Shown here: piece after piece, positions 39,001-49,209 of the stretch | Numbering within the stretch: position 1 is the stretch's first letter | Layout of the letters: each line of letters starts with the position of its first letter | Origin: Sceloporus undulatus | Taxonomy: Eukaryota; Chordata; Lepidosauria; Squamata; Phrynosomatidae | DNA length: 64,000 nucleotides | Direction of reading: 5' to 3' | NCBI RefSeq assembly: GCF_019175285.1 | Contig: NC_056525.1 | Span: forward strand, 135,988,123-136,052,122 | Program-made: the position numbers and the translations under genes | Notes under the pieces: model-generated | Told to the model about the DNA's origin: nothing | Seen by the model: only the letters and a program-made list of their open reading frames with translations | The model's database searches: none

Positions 39001-42000
39001 GAATAAGAAGCAATTTGTGAATATGAGTAAATTATTACAAACTGAACTGACAGTTTCCAAATGTTCTTCAAAGGCAGCTCCATGTAGAGTTCATTATAGT
39101 AAGCCAACCAGGGGTAACTAAGGCATGTATTACCATGGTCATCCCTATCTGAGAAGGCCTTATTAGCCCCAGCGTGGAGTGTGACTCTTTACATGCTTTC
39201 TGAATGCGCACCACTACTGTGTTTAAGCCATTGTGCAAGATCTTTGCCTGTGTCCTCCATCCTTTGGGATTTTAGATCAAGAAACGGAGCTTCTTTGGTG
39301 CTTTTCAACTCTTTAATTTAGGAATTCAAGCAGAAGAGTGTACAGCATCTAAAAAAGAAAACTAAAAATTCTGAATAAATCAAATGTTAAATGGATTATG
39401 ACTCCAAAGTGTTATGCATCAGTGATGCCTACTGGCATATCTAATTGCAATAGCCAGTATTGTGGTGAATATCCTTCTGCAAATATCATGGGTCCCCAAC
39501 AAGGCATAGTTTGTGGTATGACCACTAACAAACTTTCACCATAAGATATTAAATCCAGTAAGGCAATACTGTTGTTCTGAGGGCTTTATCACATGAGCCC
39601 CATTCCTGCTGCAATGATGCTTGTCAACAAAAATGGAGTTATATCTGTTTGTATTCATTGCATCACTGCATGTCTTTGCAATTGTGTGACTGCTGCCATT
39701 GTGCTCTCTTCCTGATTCCCTCTTGCCCTATTCAGCATGCCTTCCATTTTTTAAATGTTTATATTAATTTTCACTTTTCTGTGCAATTCCAGAATTCTGT
39801 TACTGCAATCTAAGGTGTTTTTTTTTAAATAAAAGAAATAGAAAAATTAATAAATAAAGGTAAACAGGCTGTTTGGGAATAGCAAGGGGGAGGAGAGACA
39901 GTGGGAGTGGAGGGGACACTAACACCATGTCACTACCAACAACACAACTTCCCTGGCAGCAATGTTTTGCACCTGGGGACTAGCACAATTGAGAGTTCAT
40001 TGGTAGGTTTCTCCCTTCAATGAAAAGGGGACCACACAAAGGGGGCACAGCAGTTACAGTTACAGGTCAGAGATGATGCCATGTGATAGGTATTGCCAAA
40101 ACTGCTTTTTTTCCAGGACTAAACACAGTTTAAAAGTTACATATTGTAATCTTCCAAGACTGGATGGCTGGACATGAGGCCAGGAGAAAAGCATAAAGTT
40201 CACTAAACCTACTGTGAAGTGCATTGAGCACATTTTTTGTTATGATAAATGCAAATGATATATTCCCATGAGAACAAAATGACAGAGATTTCCTTCTAGA
40301 CTACTCCATGTGCTAAGAAATTCAGAGATAATACAGAAGGGCCATCTTGAACCTTAGCTAAGAGTGTTGTATCTTTTTTAGATGCTTCTGGAGAAGAGAT
40401 ACTGTCTGCCATCTCACTGACTGAACAAGTGAGAACTGTAACAAAAAGAGTTGCACCAACCCACTGGGACCCCACTCAAGAGGCTCAGAAACGAAGAGCA
40501 GCAATAGGGGAGCTGAGAGCCCAGCTCTTCCTCAGTGATCAGGCAGAGCAGGGCAGGATAATCATTCAGTTGGAGAAGGTGATAAAGGAGCTACAGGTAA
40601 TATGGTTACACAGCATCACTCTGGTAATACAAATCCTGAACAATAACGGCCTAGCTGTGCAACCAATGTACCAGAAATTTCAAGCACCCACAGCTAAATT
40701 TGAGGCACAGTATTTTGGATTGATAGAAAACTTTGGCCAATTAAATCTAGAATCTGGCAAGCATAAGTAGGGAATGATCTCATAGGCCCTATAGATGTGA
40801 AACACAGCCATTTGCACAGAGTTCATCCAGGCTACAGAAATGGAGTCATACTTGTTATCGTTAACTGCCCTTGAACTGACTTCAACTCTGTGAATGAGAC
40901 TTCTCCAAGACCCCGTATTCTCATCCTCTCTACTCAGGTCCTACAGGTTCAGTCCTGCCCTCCACTTTTCCAAGCATGATTGTCTTTTCCAGTGTGTGAT
41001 GCCTTCTCATGATGTGGCCAAAGTATTACCACCTCTATTTAGCCATCTTGGCTTCCAGGGAGAGTCCTGATCTATTCTAGTAGGCATTTGTTTGCTTGTT
41101 TGTTTTAGCCACCCACAGTATCCTCAGCACTCTTCTCAAGTAATATATCTTAAATGTGTTGATTTTATTTCTATCTACTTTCCTCACTGTCCAGCTCTCA
41201 CATTTGTATGTTATGATGGAGAATACGATGGCTTGCACAATTTCTAACTTTAGTGCTCAGTTATATATCTTTACACTTTAGGATCTTTTCTATTTTTTTC
41301 ATAGTTGCCCTTCCCATTCCTAGGGCCGAAACAGATAGCCTTGAAGAGACAGCTTGAAGCCATTCCTTCCGAAGATGGATCGGGGCCATGGCAACTACAT
41401 GCTGCTGCCCCAATCCGCTTTGCAGCCAGCCAAAAATGGAATGGCAAAGAGACACTTCTTTTTGGGCCAGCAGAAAGGCGCCTTTTCCCACCCTGTGCGG
41501 GCGGCCCATGGGTGGCTTCAAGCTGCTCCGGTGGCACATGGCATACAAATGCTGTGCTGCTGGAGTGCCTGGAAGCCAGCCTACATCTGAGCACCAGCAC
41601 AGCTTCTGGGCGTCTTGGGGGCATGTGGTGTCGGTATGCCAAGCCCCCAAGCTGACTGGAATCTGGCTTTTCATACCAATCTGTTTCCCTCCCAGTCTTC
41701 TTCTGATTTCTTGACTGCAGTCTCCATTCTGATCAATGTTTGATCTTAGGCAGAAGACAAGGAGTAAAAGGGGGACCAGACTGGTTTAAAATGACTTTGT
41801 AAAAATAAGCTTCTTTGTTAGTGGCTTTGTTAACTAAGATATGCCTGTATTAAAAACACTTGGGCCTTTCCTCATATATGGAATGTGTTCCAGTGTCCAG
41901 ATGATTTGGTTGATCTTTTTTGTACCTTTCCCAGTTCACAATATCCTTTTAAAGATGGGACATCCAGATTTGTACAGTATATTTATGCCAAGCTATTAGT

Positions 42001-45000
42001 TTTCATAAGACGATAATGATTTATAAACAAAACAAAACACACTTCACCCCCTTTCTTATTAACCCTTACCAGGAGAATTTACCCCTAAAGCTAAAGGGAA
42101 ATGAAATCTTAATAATATTGTTTTATTCCTGGGGCAGGGAGAATAAAAAAAATCAGATTTTAAAAAATGTTTTAGTTTTGAGAATTTTTGTTGTTGTGGG
42201 ACTTGCATACATTTTATTTACCTAACCTAAGTGTAGTTTTCAGATAATGAAAAATTAGTTATGTTTCTGTTTTACTTTTTGTTAATTCCTAAAAAGACTA
42301 GACCTTTTGTACAGTGAGGTGCATTGATCCTTTTGGAATGGCCATGAAAGACAGTGGGACATAGTATTTTCTTGCTGTTAGGGTACCACTTAGGGTTGGT
42401 TCAAGGGTTTCTTGGTGATATGGCCCAAAGTATAGCCTGTCTTGAAGCTAACAGATTGTGTTGGACTGTTTTCAAGGTTCTGAAGAGTCAAAATTGGGAG
42501 AAAAAGGAGAAATCAGCTGATGAAATAAAGGAAGGGGACACTTTCCTTGCAGCCAGGGTAAGTACCCAATCTCAGTTTTTCAACCCCATTCTCTGATATG
42601 GGGGAACAAATGTTCCAAAAGAAGCCCTGTCCATTTTTCACAGCACATCACCCAGTAGTCCAAAGAGCTGAAAAAGTAATATTGTTCTGTTTGTTCATCC
42701 TTTCTCTCAAGCTTTTGAGGTACACCATCATTTTAAATTGGAAAAATCAACCTGTAGATTATTATTTCAGGCCAGTATGAAATAAACTGTATTATAGGTG
42801 TGTGCTCTTCGTTTTCTTTCCCTCTCCTCCCTTTTTCTAACGGATGACTAAATTTTGCTCAGGCACTCACACATAAGAGTGAGCTGAGAAGCTTCTCACT
42901 GAAACAACTTGCAATGTAACAGAAGCACCATAAGTGTGGGGGAGAGGGAGAGAAAGTCACCTCCTGTGTTGTTTTAACTAATTTAACTGTATTCTGTTCA
43001 GGTCCAGATCTCATCAGATATATATGACAGGGAAAAATTTGGGAACCATCCGAAAAGCCAGCAGAAACAAAATGATCTACATCAACAGAAAGAGATAAAA
43101 GGTCTGAACATTTGTCTGGGCAAGAATTGGCTACTACTAACTGTTAAGAATTTCAAAGGGCTTTCATGAAATTCAAATGAAGTCAATAAATGCACAGATA
43201 ATACAATACCTTCACTTGTAGAATCAAGACACCTCCACTGTGTATCCAACATCCAGTGCAATATTGGCTATCTACCTTTCTACACAAAGCCCTAAAGGAA
43301 AAATCACCAATATTAAATCTGTATGAGGTTGTTCCTTTTACTATATTTGATCTGGTGTAGATGGACTTAGTTTTTACAGACAGATAATATAAAATACTAT
43401 CAGTAAATCTCAAAAAGAGGCATCTGTGAAGAGCTGTTGTTAGAGGAAATACATTCTTAATGTAAAGTGGGATAGGATATGAAAGTGAGCACATTTTATC
43501 TTAACTTGTACAGCAAGACCTTATCCCACAGTGTCTGAAAAGTTTTCCATCTGCTAATTTGACATCTTTGTTTCTATGGAAGATGGTAGGATTCGAAATA
43601 TCCAGTTTGGCCAAGTTGGTGGCCAGGAAGAAGCTACAAAAGATCATCATTTCACCAAAGAAGCCTATAACCATAGAGATCTGATCCTGGATGGGACAAC
43701 CCACGCACAGAGCCCTGTAAGTGTCAAAGGTGGTGTGGGGTATCACATCCTGATTTAAACAACATTCTTCTGTCACCTTCAAGCTTAACCAATTTTATTT
43801 GTCATAAGCTTTTGTGGAGTCCAAATCAATTGCGTGGATTGTGGCATGGAAACAGTGATTTAATATTTGCTAACCACAATCTGAACCATGTACAAACTGC
43901 ATTAGAGAAGGAAGAAATGGTAAGGAGCCACAGTTTTAAGCCTATGGTTTAGCAATATCCGTCTGAGCTGGGTCTTGTTCCCAAGCAAACAAAAGCTTAG
44001 GTTTAAAAAACAAGACAACCCCCCCCCCATCCAATGTTAATGGTGGTGATGACGATAATAATAATTTATAATAATAAAGAATCAGTTGCAGGGATTTGTT
44101 TCCCTTTGCCTCTGCTCAATACTCACTTAGTATTTCTAGTTGTAAAGCCTTCACTTAGATTAGAATCTAGTGTAGATTCCTCATCCAGAAGTTCCAAGGC
44201 AATCATGATCCTACAGGTATTTTTACTTCCCAGGCCCATCAACACTAGCCAGCATTGTCAATAGTGAGGCATTATGGAAGATGCAATCCAAAAGACTATA
44301 CCTCTGCTGTAGAGTATGTATGGTTGTCATCTTTTTTTCTTGCAGAAATGGTGGGCCTGTTACAATACTGTGTTGAATTTTTTTCCCTATCTTTCGAGCA
44401 GGGAAAGCTTCATGTGCTAAATCTGTGCATATCAGGCAATCACCTAAAGCACAGGCGAGAACCCTGACAGGAAAGCAAAAGTAACAGTCCTTTGGCTGCA
44501 CATATTTTCTGTGTATGTTTTACAGTACTCTGCACAGTATTGCAAATAGCTTGGGATGTATAAAACATGATTTATGTTGTCCAGAGGAAGCCAGACTGAA
44601 GAAAACGTGCACTTCTTGGATTACAGTACTTTAAATTTGAACTGTACCATTATGCTGCTCTCTTTCAGAACTGGGCTGGTGAGCAGCACCAAGGTATTAA
44701 GGAGAGGTTCTCTCTAGCCAAAGTCAAGAGGCAGCATCTCCAAAAACAACACAAACTCCTGATCCAGCAGGAGATTTTGAGAGTGGAAAAGGAGCTGGAA
44801 GGCCAAGAGAAGGTAAGAAGTTTAGTGGTTTCATTGGCAGCTCAGTGTTATTGGTCCAAAACACACTGCAGAAATAATTCAGTTTGAGATCACTTTAACT
44901 GCCCTGGCTCAGTGCTAGCGAATCCTGTGAACAGTTTATTGTGGCACCAGAGCTCTCTGACAGAGAAGGCTAAATGTCTCACAAAACTACAGTTCCCAGA

Positions 45001-48000
45001 ATTCCCTAGCACTGAGCCAGGGCAGTTAAAGCAGTCTCAAACTGGATTATTTCTGCAGTGTGTTTTGGATCTTTAAGCTCCTCTAGGAAGGGAATAGTTT
45101 GTGTAAGAAATACTAAGACCACTCTGAGACAAAAGCATACAACATCCTGCAAGAGAGAAATTTTCTTAACCATCAGCAATACTAGAAACAGAATCAGGAT
45201 GTAAAACTTGGGTTCAGTTTCCTTGATCCAGTCACCCTCTTACTTAAGGCACCAGAAAAACAGTCTTGGAGGGCTATGCTTTGCCCTGCTCTGGTGTAGT
45301 GACATAACAACACATCTGAAAGTTTTCTTCTGTTTGAATTCCAGATTTCCCCAGCCCAGCAAGAACCTCTACTCTGGCAGAAGGAAAAGCCCTTGTTCAC
45401 TTTGTGTATGGATACACTGCAAAGAGAACAGGCAGAAGCAGAAAAAGATCTGGAGGAGCTGTACCAGGAATGCCAACATGAAATTCAAACTCAGAAGCAG
45501 CACTTCTTGCAGGTCACCAGAGCTATGATGCCCTGTTGCAAAGTGATCCTTCAAAGACTGAATCTACACTGCAGCATTTATGTAGTTTGACATCACTTTA
45601 ACTATTTTACACTAGTGGCTCTCTGGCAGCCTCTTTGAGATGGGTGAGCTGAACCAGCTCACTCATTATTGGATTTGGTGGAAGGGAAGCTAAAGTCAAA
45701 GCTTGGGATATTATTTTTAAAGTAATTTTTTAACAGTTCTAAGGCTCAATTGTTGTTGTTTTTTACTCAGTTGCTGTTATTTTTTGTGGTGTACAATCTA
45801 CAAAATACATATAAAACAATAAGTAATAATATAAGATAGAATTGGTTAAAATAAGCAGGCAACAATTAAAAACATCAACATCAACTATCCAATCAAATAT
45901 CAGATAGGTAATCACATAGTGCATGGGAATGCTTCCCTGAAGAGAATAGTTTTCAACTCAGATGTAAAAGTGTCATCAAAGAAGTGATGACCCGTGTTTG
46001 TGGGGGAAGAAGGTTCCAGGAGTGAGGGGCAGCAAGTGAGAAGGGACGAATCTGGGATGGGACAGTGGAAATCCAAGCCTGGGACAGCACACCTTGACAG
46101 CTAGAACAAAGAGTATGAGTGGGAATGTACGGAGAAAGAAGTTCAGATAAAGAGGGGCCAGCCCATGCAGGGCTTTAAAGGTCAACAATAGAAACTTATA
46201 CTGAATACGGAAGGGAAAGGGGAGCTAGTGAAGGAGAATATTACTTCCCTTGATCTAGACACTATACTTCTATTGATGCAACCTAAAATCGCATTGGCCT
46301 TTTTAGCGGCTGCATCACACTATTGACTCATGTTCATCTTGTAGTCTACTTGGACTCCCAGATCCCTTTCAAACGTAGTTTCGTTCAGCCAGGTGTCCTC
46401 CATCCTATATCTGTGCATTTCATTTTCCGCCCTAAGTGCAGTACCTTACATTTCTTCGTGTTGAAGTTCATTTTGTTAGCTTTGGCCCAGCTTTCTAGTC
46501 TATTCAGGTCATTTTGAATTATGATCCCGTCCTCTGGGGTGTTAGCTACTCCTCCTAATTTGGCGTCATCTGCAAATTTGATAAGTATGCCCCCAATTCT
46601 GTCATCCAAGTCATTGATAAAGATATTGAATAGCACTGGGCCCAGGACAGAGCCCTGTGGGACCCCACTGGTCACTTCTCCCCAGGATGAAAAGGAGCCA
46701 TTGTTGAGCACCCTTTGGGTTCAGCCACTCAACCAATTACAAATCCATGTAAATGTTACCTTGTCTAGCCCATATTTTACTAGCTTGTTTGCAAGAATGT
46801 CATGGGAAACCTTGTCAAAGGCCTTACTGAAATCAAGATATACTATATCCACAGCATTCCCTTAATCTACCAAGCTGGTAATTTTATCAAAGAAAGAGAT
46901 AAGATTTGTCTGGCATGACTTGTTTCTCTGAAACTCATGTTGACTTTTTGTGATTATGGCATTGCCTTCTAGATGTTCACAGACTCTCTGTTTAATGATC
47001 TGCTCCAGAATCTTTCCTAGTACTGATGTCAGACTAACTGGACGATAATTGTTGGGATCTTCTTTTTTCCCCTTTTTGAAGATGGGGACAACGTTTGCCC
47101 TCCTCCAGTCTGCTGGGACTTCTCCTATTCTCCAGGAGTTTTCAAAGATTATTGCCAATGGTTCTGATATTACATTTGCCAGTTCTTTTAATATTGGATG
47201 TAGTTCATCTGGTCCTAGAGACTTATATTCGTTTAGGTTAAACAGGTATTCCTGTACTATCTCTTTACTTATTCTGTGCTGAAATTCCCCTAATCTGTCC
47301 TCTGTTCCATTATCCTCAGGTTGAGCACCCTTTTCCTTTTCTGAGAAGACTGAAGCAAAAAAGGTGTTGAGTACTTCTGCCTTTTCTTTGACTTCTGTTA
47401 GCATTTTGCCATCTTCTGCACGCAGTGGCCCTACTGTTTCCTTCTTCTTCCTTTTGCTGCAGTAATGCAGAGGCTTTCCCCTTGTGTACATCACCATGCT
47501 ACTTTTATTGATTTGGGTGGGATGTGAGGTTAAAACCTCCTCACAGCACCATGGCCATACTACTGAAGATCATTGCAGTAGCGAGGATGCTTCAAACTCA
47601 CCCTAGTCCTAACATGATGAGGCAGAAATCTGCACCACAGAACCCTTTAAAATAGAGCATCTCACATGTTTCCCATGAGCAAGGTAAGATCATGGACCAT
47701 TTTTTGAGGTAAAGCAGCAGCAATTGTGAGAGTGGAAGGTAAAAAGAGTATGCCAGCTCCCAGGGGAAGAAGAATGAGTAAGGTATTGGCAGCTTGTTTT
47801 GGAGGTTGCTTCTTGTATAGGGCGGGAAGCATTTCAGTAACATTGGATGCCCTTGGGATCAGATCCACTTGTTATACAGAAAGTTTAGAAATTCTTTCCC
47901 AGGCCTGTTTATCACTTTCTCTGCCATGGAGTAAAATCCTCTTTGGATTTCTTTTACAGGTGTTCCAAGCATTTAAGAGACATGCTGAAGAGCAGATGGA

Positions 48001-48175
48001 TGCCCTTGAAAGGCAATATCGAAAACTGCTGAAGGAATCCCTCAGGGATGCCATCATCCTTTCCGCTCATAACCAGCAACTGCAAGCTGAGAAGCAACTT
48101 GCTTTCAGAGAGACAGCAACCCAAACTGATTTCCAAACCCTAAAGCAGAAGGACAAGAGCCATTCCACAACCTAA
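26996..48175 (+). CDS. divergent kinesin-like pseudo-motor with coiled-coil tail (16 exons, 632 aa); not named
   Basis: Sixteen exons with GT-AG borders join in frame: 26984-27035 (ATG 26996), 27747-27832, 29573-29620, 32028-32156, 33211-33288, 33511-33593, 34044-34169, 38405-38524, 38766-38896, 40382-40596, 42477-42557, 43002-43101, 43583-43716, 44669-44812, 45345-45512, 47960-48175. Residues 1-225 track a kinesin motor in order: VQAAVGIRQL (strand 1, like VRVRPL), FTINGVFNLDTGQ (like FxFDxVFxxxxxQ), LEQLQPLLAMVSLGYSVSLL (P-loop strand), FVQIYSDGQAQDLLSPKS (like LEIYNExxxDLL), GLVVEEATEIIV, CGILFTITIE, TVRIFEFLGANE, FLPWILKRLLEDN (like YRDSKLTRLLQDS) and ASGEEILSAISLTEQVRTV (like ETLSTLRFAxRAR). 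The nucleotide-binding signatures are altered (see findings). Residues 226-632 are charged and helix-rich with likely coiled coils in the last exons (KVKRQHLQKQHKLLIQQEIL; ERQYRKLLKESLRDAI). The tail faintly recalls CCDC78; I cannot confirm this. The function is unknown; a structural, microtubule or centriole-linked role is only a guess. Confidence 0.85.
27975..28190 (+). mobile_element. tRNA-derived SINE
   Basis: GAATGTTGGACTACAATGCT head, B-box-like GGTTTGATTCCC, CTTGGGCAAGTCACA, and a tail with AGGGTCGCGATAAGTTAGAA. It lies in an intron of the kinesin-like gene. Confidence 0.75.
28195..29572. other. intron of kinesin-like gene, nothing recognised
   Basis: Short frames only; a purine/pyrimidine-rich patch with CACACACACC near 28538. 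Confidence 0.5.
30115..30352 (+). mobile_element. Tigger/pogo-like MITE
   Basis: CAGTGGACTGTGGACCCTTG, GGGATTTGGTTCCAAGAT, CCATGGATGCTCAAATCCCA and a TATAAGAAGTGCTGACTGTA end. A reverse remnant of the same family is at 32900-33003. Confidence 0.7.
30361..30605 (+). mobile_element. Sauria SINE
   Basis: tRNA-like head GGCACAGTGGTTAAATGCC with B box GTTGCGAGTTCAAGACC, CTTCTGAGGTCGCTAAAATG body and an ATT tail. Typical of squamates. Confidence 0.8.
30840..31160. repeat. probable old LINE-derived repeat
   Basis: TGGCCCACCTAGTCCAGAAT and ACAGTGGCCTGCCCATATAC recall a widespread reptile interspersed repeat. Family not settled. Confidence 0.35.
32900..33003 (-). mobile_element. Tigger/pogo-like MITE remnant
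   Basis: The reverse strand reads GGGATTTGGTTCCAGCCAGG and GGATACTCAAGTCCC, kin of 30115-30352. Confidence 0.6.
34170..35944. other. intron of kinesin-like gene, nothing recognised
   Basis: A 147-codon antisense frame (34595-35038) is low-complexity, serine/histidine rich and has no splice or family support. Confidence 0.5.
35945..37030 (-). mobile_element. BovB/RTE LINE fragment, reverse-transcriptase region
   Basis: The minus strand encodes BovB-type pieces: KAVKQGCILS, IGGRNINNLRYANGTIVLAE, KAGLQLNIKKAKIMTT, MYGWESWTVKKADWKK and MWCWRRVLQI. The catalytic YADD-type motif appears as YANG, so this copy is degenerate as well as fragmentary. It lies in the intron between exons 7 and 8 of the kinesin-like gene. 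Confidence 0.85.
37207..37460. mobile_element. TA-flanked MITE with CAGTGGTGCCCCGGGATACG ends
   Basis: 254 bp with inverted ends (CAGTGGTRCCYCGGGWTACGAA) flanked by TA on both sides, consistent with a Tc1/mariner or pogo superfamily element. Internal TTACGAAATT repeats are sharply conserved, implying recent movement. Confidence 0.8.
39585..40095. repeat. probable hAT-like short element with TTTATCACATG / CATGTGATAGG ends
   Basis: GGCTTTATCACATGAGCCCC at left and GATGCCATGTGATAGG at right are loosely inverted. The interior is AT-rich and non-coding. Confidence 0.4.
40845..41750 (-). mobile_element. BovB/RTE LINE fragment interrupted by a MITE
   Basis: BovB words flank an insertion: TTTTCATAGTTGCCCTTCCC to about 41325 and CAGTCTTCTTCTGATTTCTT from 41692. 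Compare the uninterrupted order at 36450-36490. Confidence 0.75.
41325..41692. mobile_element. hAT-like MITE nested in BovB
   Basis: Ends AGGGCCGAAACAGATAGCC and CCAATCTGTTTCCCTCC are inverted. It interrupts the BovB sequence. ORFs across it (about 120 codons on either strand) are chance. Confidence 0.65.
44857..45070. mobile_element. full-length CTGCAGAAATAAT palindromic MITE
   Basis: Starts GGTCCAAAACACACTGCAGA and ends CTGCAGTGTGTTTTGGATC, so the ends are inverted for about 25 bp, and the whole 214 bp is palindromic. It lies in the intron after exon 14 of the kinesin-like gene. Truncated kin at about 45560-45610, 60003-60050 and 60300-60360. Confidence 0.85.
45930..46180 (-). mobile_element. 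L2-like LINE fragment
   Basis: The reverse strand encodes LTFKALHGLAPLYL, a common LINE ORF2 tail motif, followed by CACTTGCTGCCCCTCACTCC, also seen near 12110. Confidence 0.65.
46235..47500 (-). mobile_element. CR1 LINE, ORF2 reverse-transcriptase region
   Basis: The minus strand encodes CR1 ORF2 pieces: DGKMLTEVKEKAEVLNTFFA, YKSLGPDELHPILKEL, WRRANVVPIFKKGKKEDPNN, YRPVSLTSVLGKILEQIIK, SGVPQGSVLGPVLFNI, LIKFADDAKLGGV and KCKVLHLG. The FADD catalytic motif is intact. The copy lies in two main frames, is truncated at both ends, and sits in the last intron of the kinesin-like gene. Confidence 0.9.
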
Positions 48176-48240
48176 GATCTTGCGTTTGTGCTATTATTTT
48201 ATCTGATTTTAAAAAATAATTCAGCACCTAAGCCCTATTA

Positions 48241-48246
48241 AATAAA
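48241..48246 (+). terminator. polyadenylation signal AATAAA of the kinesin-like gene
   Basis: A canonical AATAAA hexamer lies 66 bases after the TAA stop at 48173-48175, so the 3' UTR would be very short. Position and motif are seen; use is inferred. Confidence 0.6.
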
Positions 48247-48849
48247 CAACACTCTATTAAGGTGGTCACGGTTATGTTTTAACAGTTTTAATTTGGTCTT
48301 CAGCTAATTGTTTTATTAATGTTTAGCCATTTGGATTTTGGATTTTGTTTAAATTCATCTTGTAATCTACCTCAGGTGTTGCACTGGTTAGAAGGCAAGA
48401 TTACTTTCTAAGACAGGTAGACATTCCAAAATATTAACTATATCCAAAAGTCTTAACATTTCATTAAATTAACAAAGATAGAGACGGGTGTGTCATTTTA
48501 ATTAAAGCTAACACTAGCTGGTTGTACTGAATATGTAACTGGCATATGCTTCTATGCTTGGCTTGAGAAGTAGTATCTCAAGCTGAGGTGTTTCTGGATA
48601 AAAGCACTTACCTCCACCACTTTCAATCTGTTGTCTATCTTGAGGATGGAAGCTGCCTTTTAAAGTAACAACTGCTGATTTAAAATAGACAGGAGAAAAT
48701 GGCTCTCTTAGATCTCCTCCAGATACAATAGGGGTGGCTTCAAAAAGGTAGGTGCGAGAATAAAGTGTCTCGGTGCTCTGTCTGGTGGCACTTGGGCTAC
48801 ATGCTTTCTCATATCTATATGAAAATCCAGAAATTTTGAGGACAGTACT

Positions 48850-49118
48850 ACAGGTTGAGTATCCCTTATCCAGAAACCAGTAATCCTCCAAAATCCAAAA
48901 CTATCCACGAGTGGCTGAGATAGTGACATTTTTGCTTTTTGAGGGTTCAGTGTATACAAATCTTATATAAATTACCTTCCAGTTGGGTAGAAAGTGTATA
49001 TGAGAGATAAATTATTTTTGTGTTTAGACTTAGGTTTAGTCTCCAAAGTATCTCATTATGTATATGCAAATATTCCAAAAGTGAAAAAAAAAAATCCAAA
49101 TCCAAAACACTTCTGTTT
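48850..49118 (+). mobile_element. MER2-like (Tigger/pogo) DNA transposon copy
   Basis: Begins CAGGTTGAGTATCCCTTATC and carries GGCTGAGATAGTGACATTTT, GTGTTTAGACTTAGGTT, ATCTCATTATGTATATGCAA and ATCCAAAACACTTCTG, in the order of the mammalian MER2 consensus as I recall it. The far end is missing and abuts a CR1 tail. Confidence 0.7.
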
Positions 49119-49119
49119 A

Positions 49120-49208
49120 AGGAGATATGCTTTGATTGAGATTTCCTGCATGGCAGGGGGTTGGACTGGATGGCCTTTGTGGTCTCTTCCAACTCTATGA
49201 TTCTATGG
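49120..49208 (+). mobile_element. CR1 LINE 3' end
   Basis: TCCTGCATGGCAGGGGGTTG to TCCAACTCTATGATTCTATG, the CR1 terminus, joined to the truncated MER2-like element. Confidence 0.8.
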
Positions 49209-49209
49209 G

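Noticed and set aside
41261-41674. overlapping 110-140-codon frames on both strands
   Set aside because: They lie in a palindromic MITE inserted in BovB; GC-rich inverted arms give open frames by chance.
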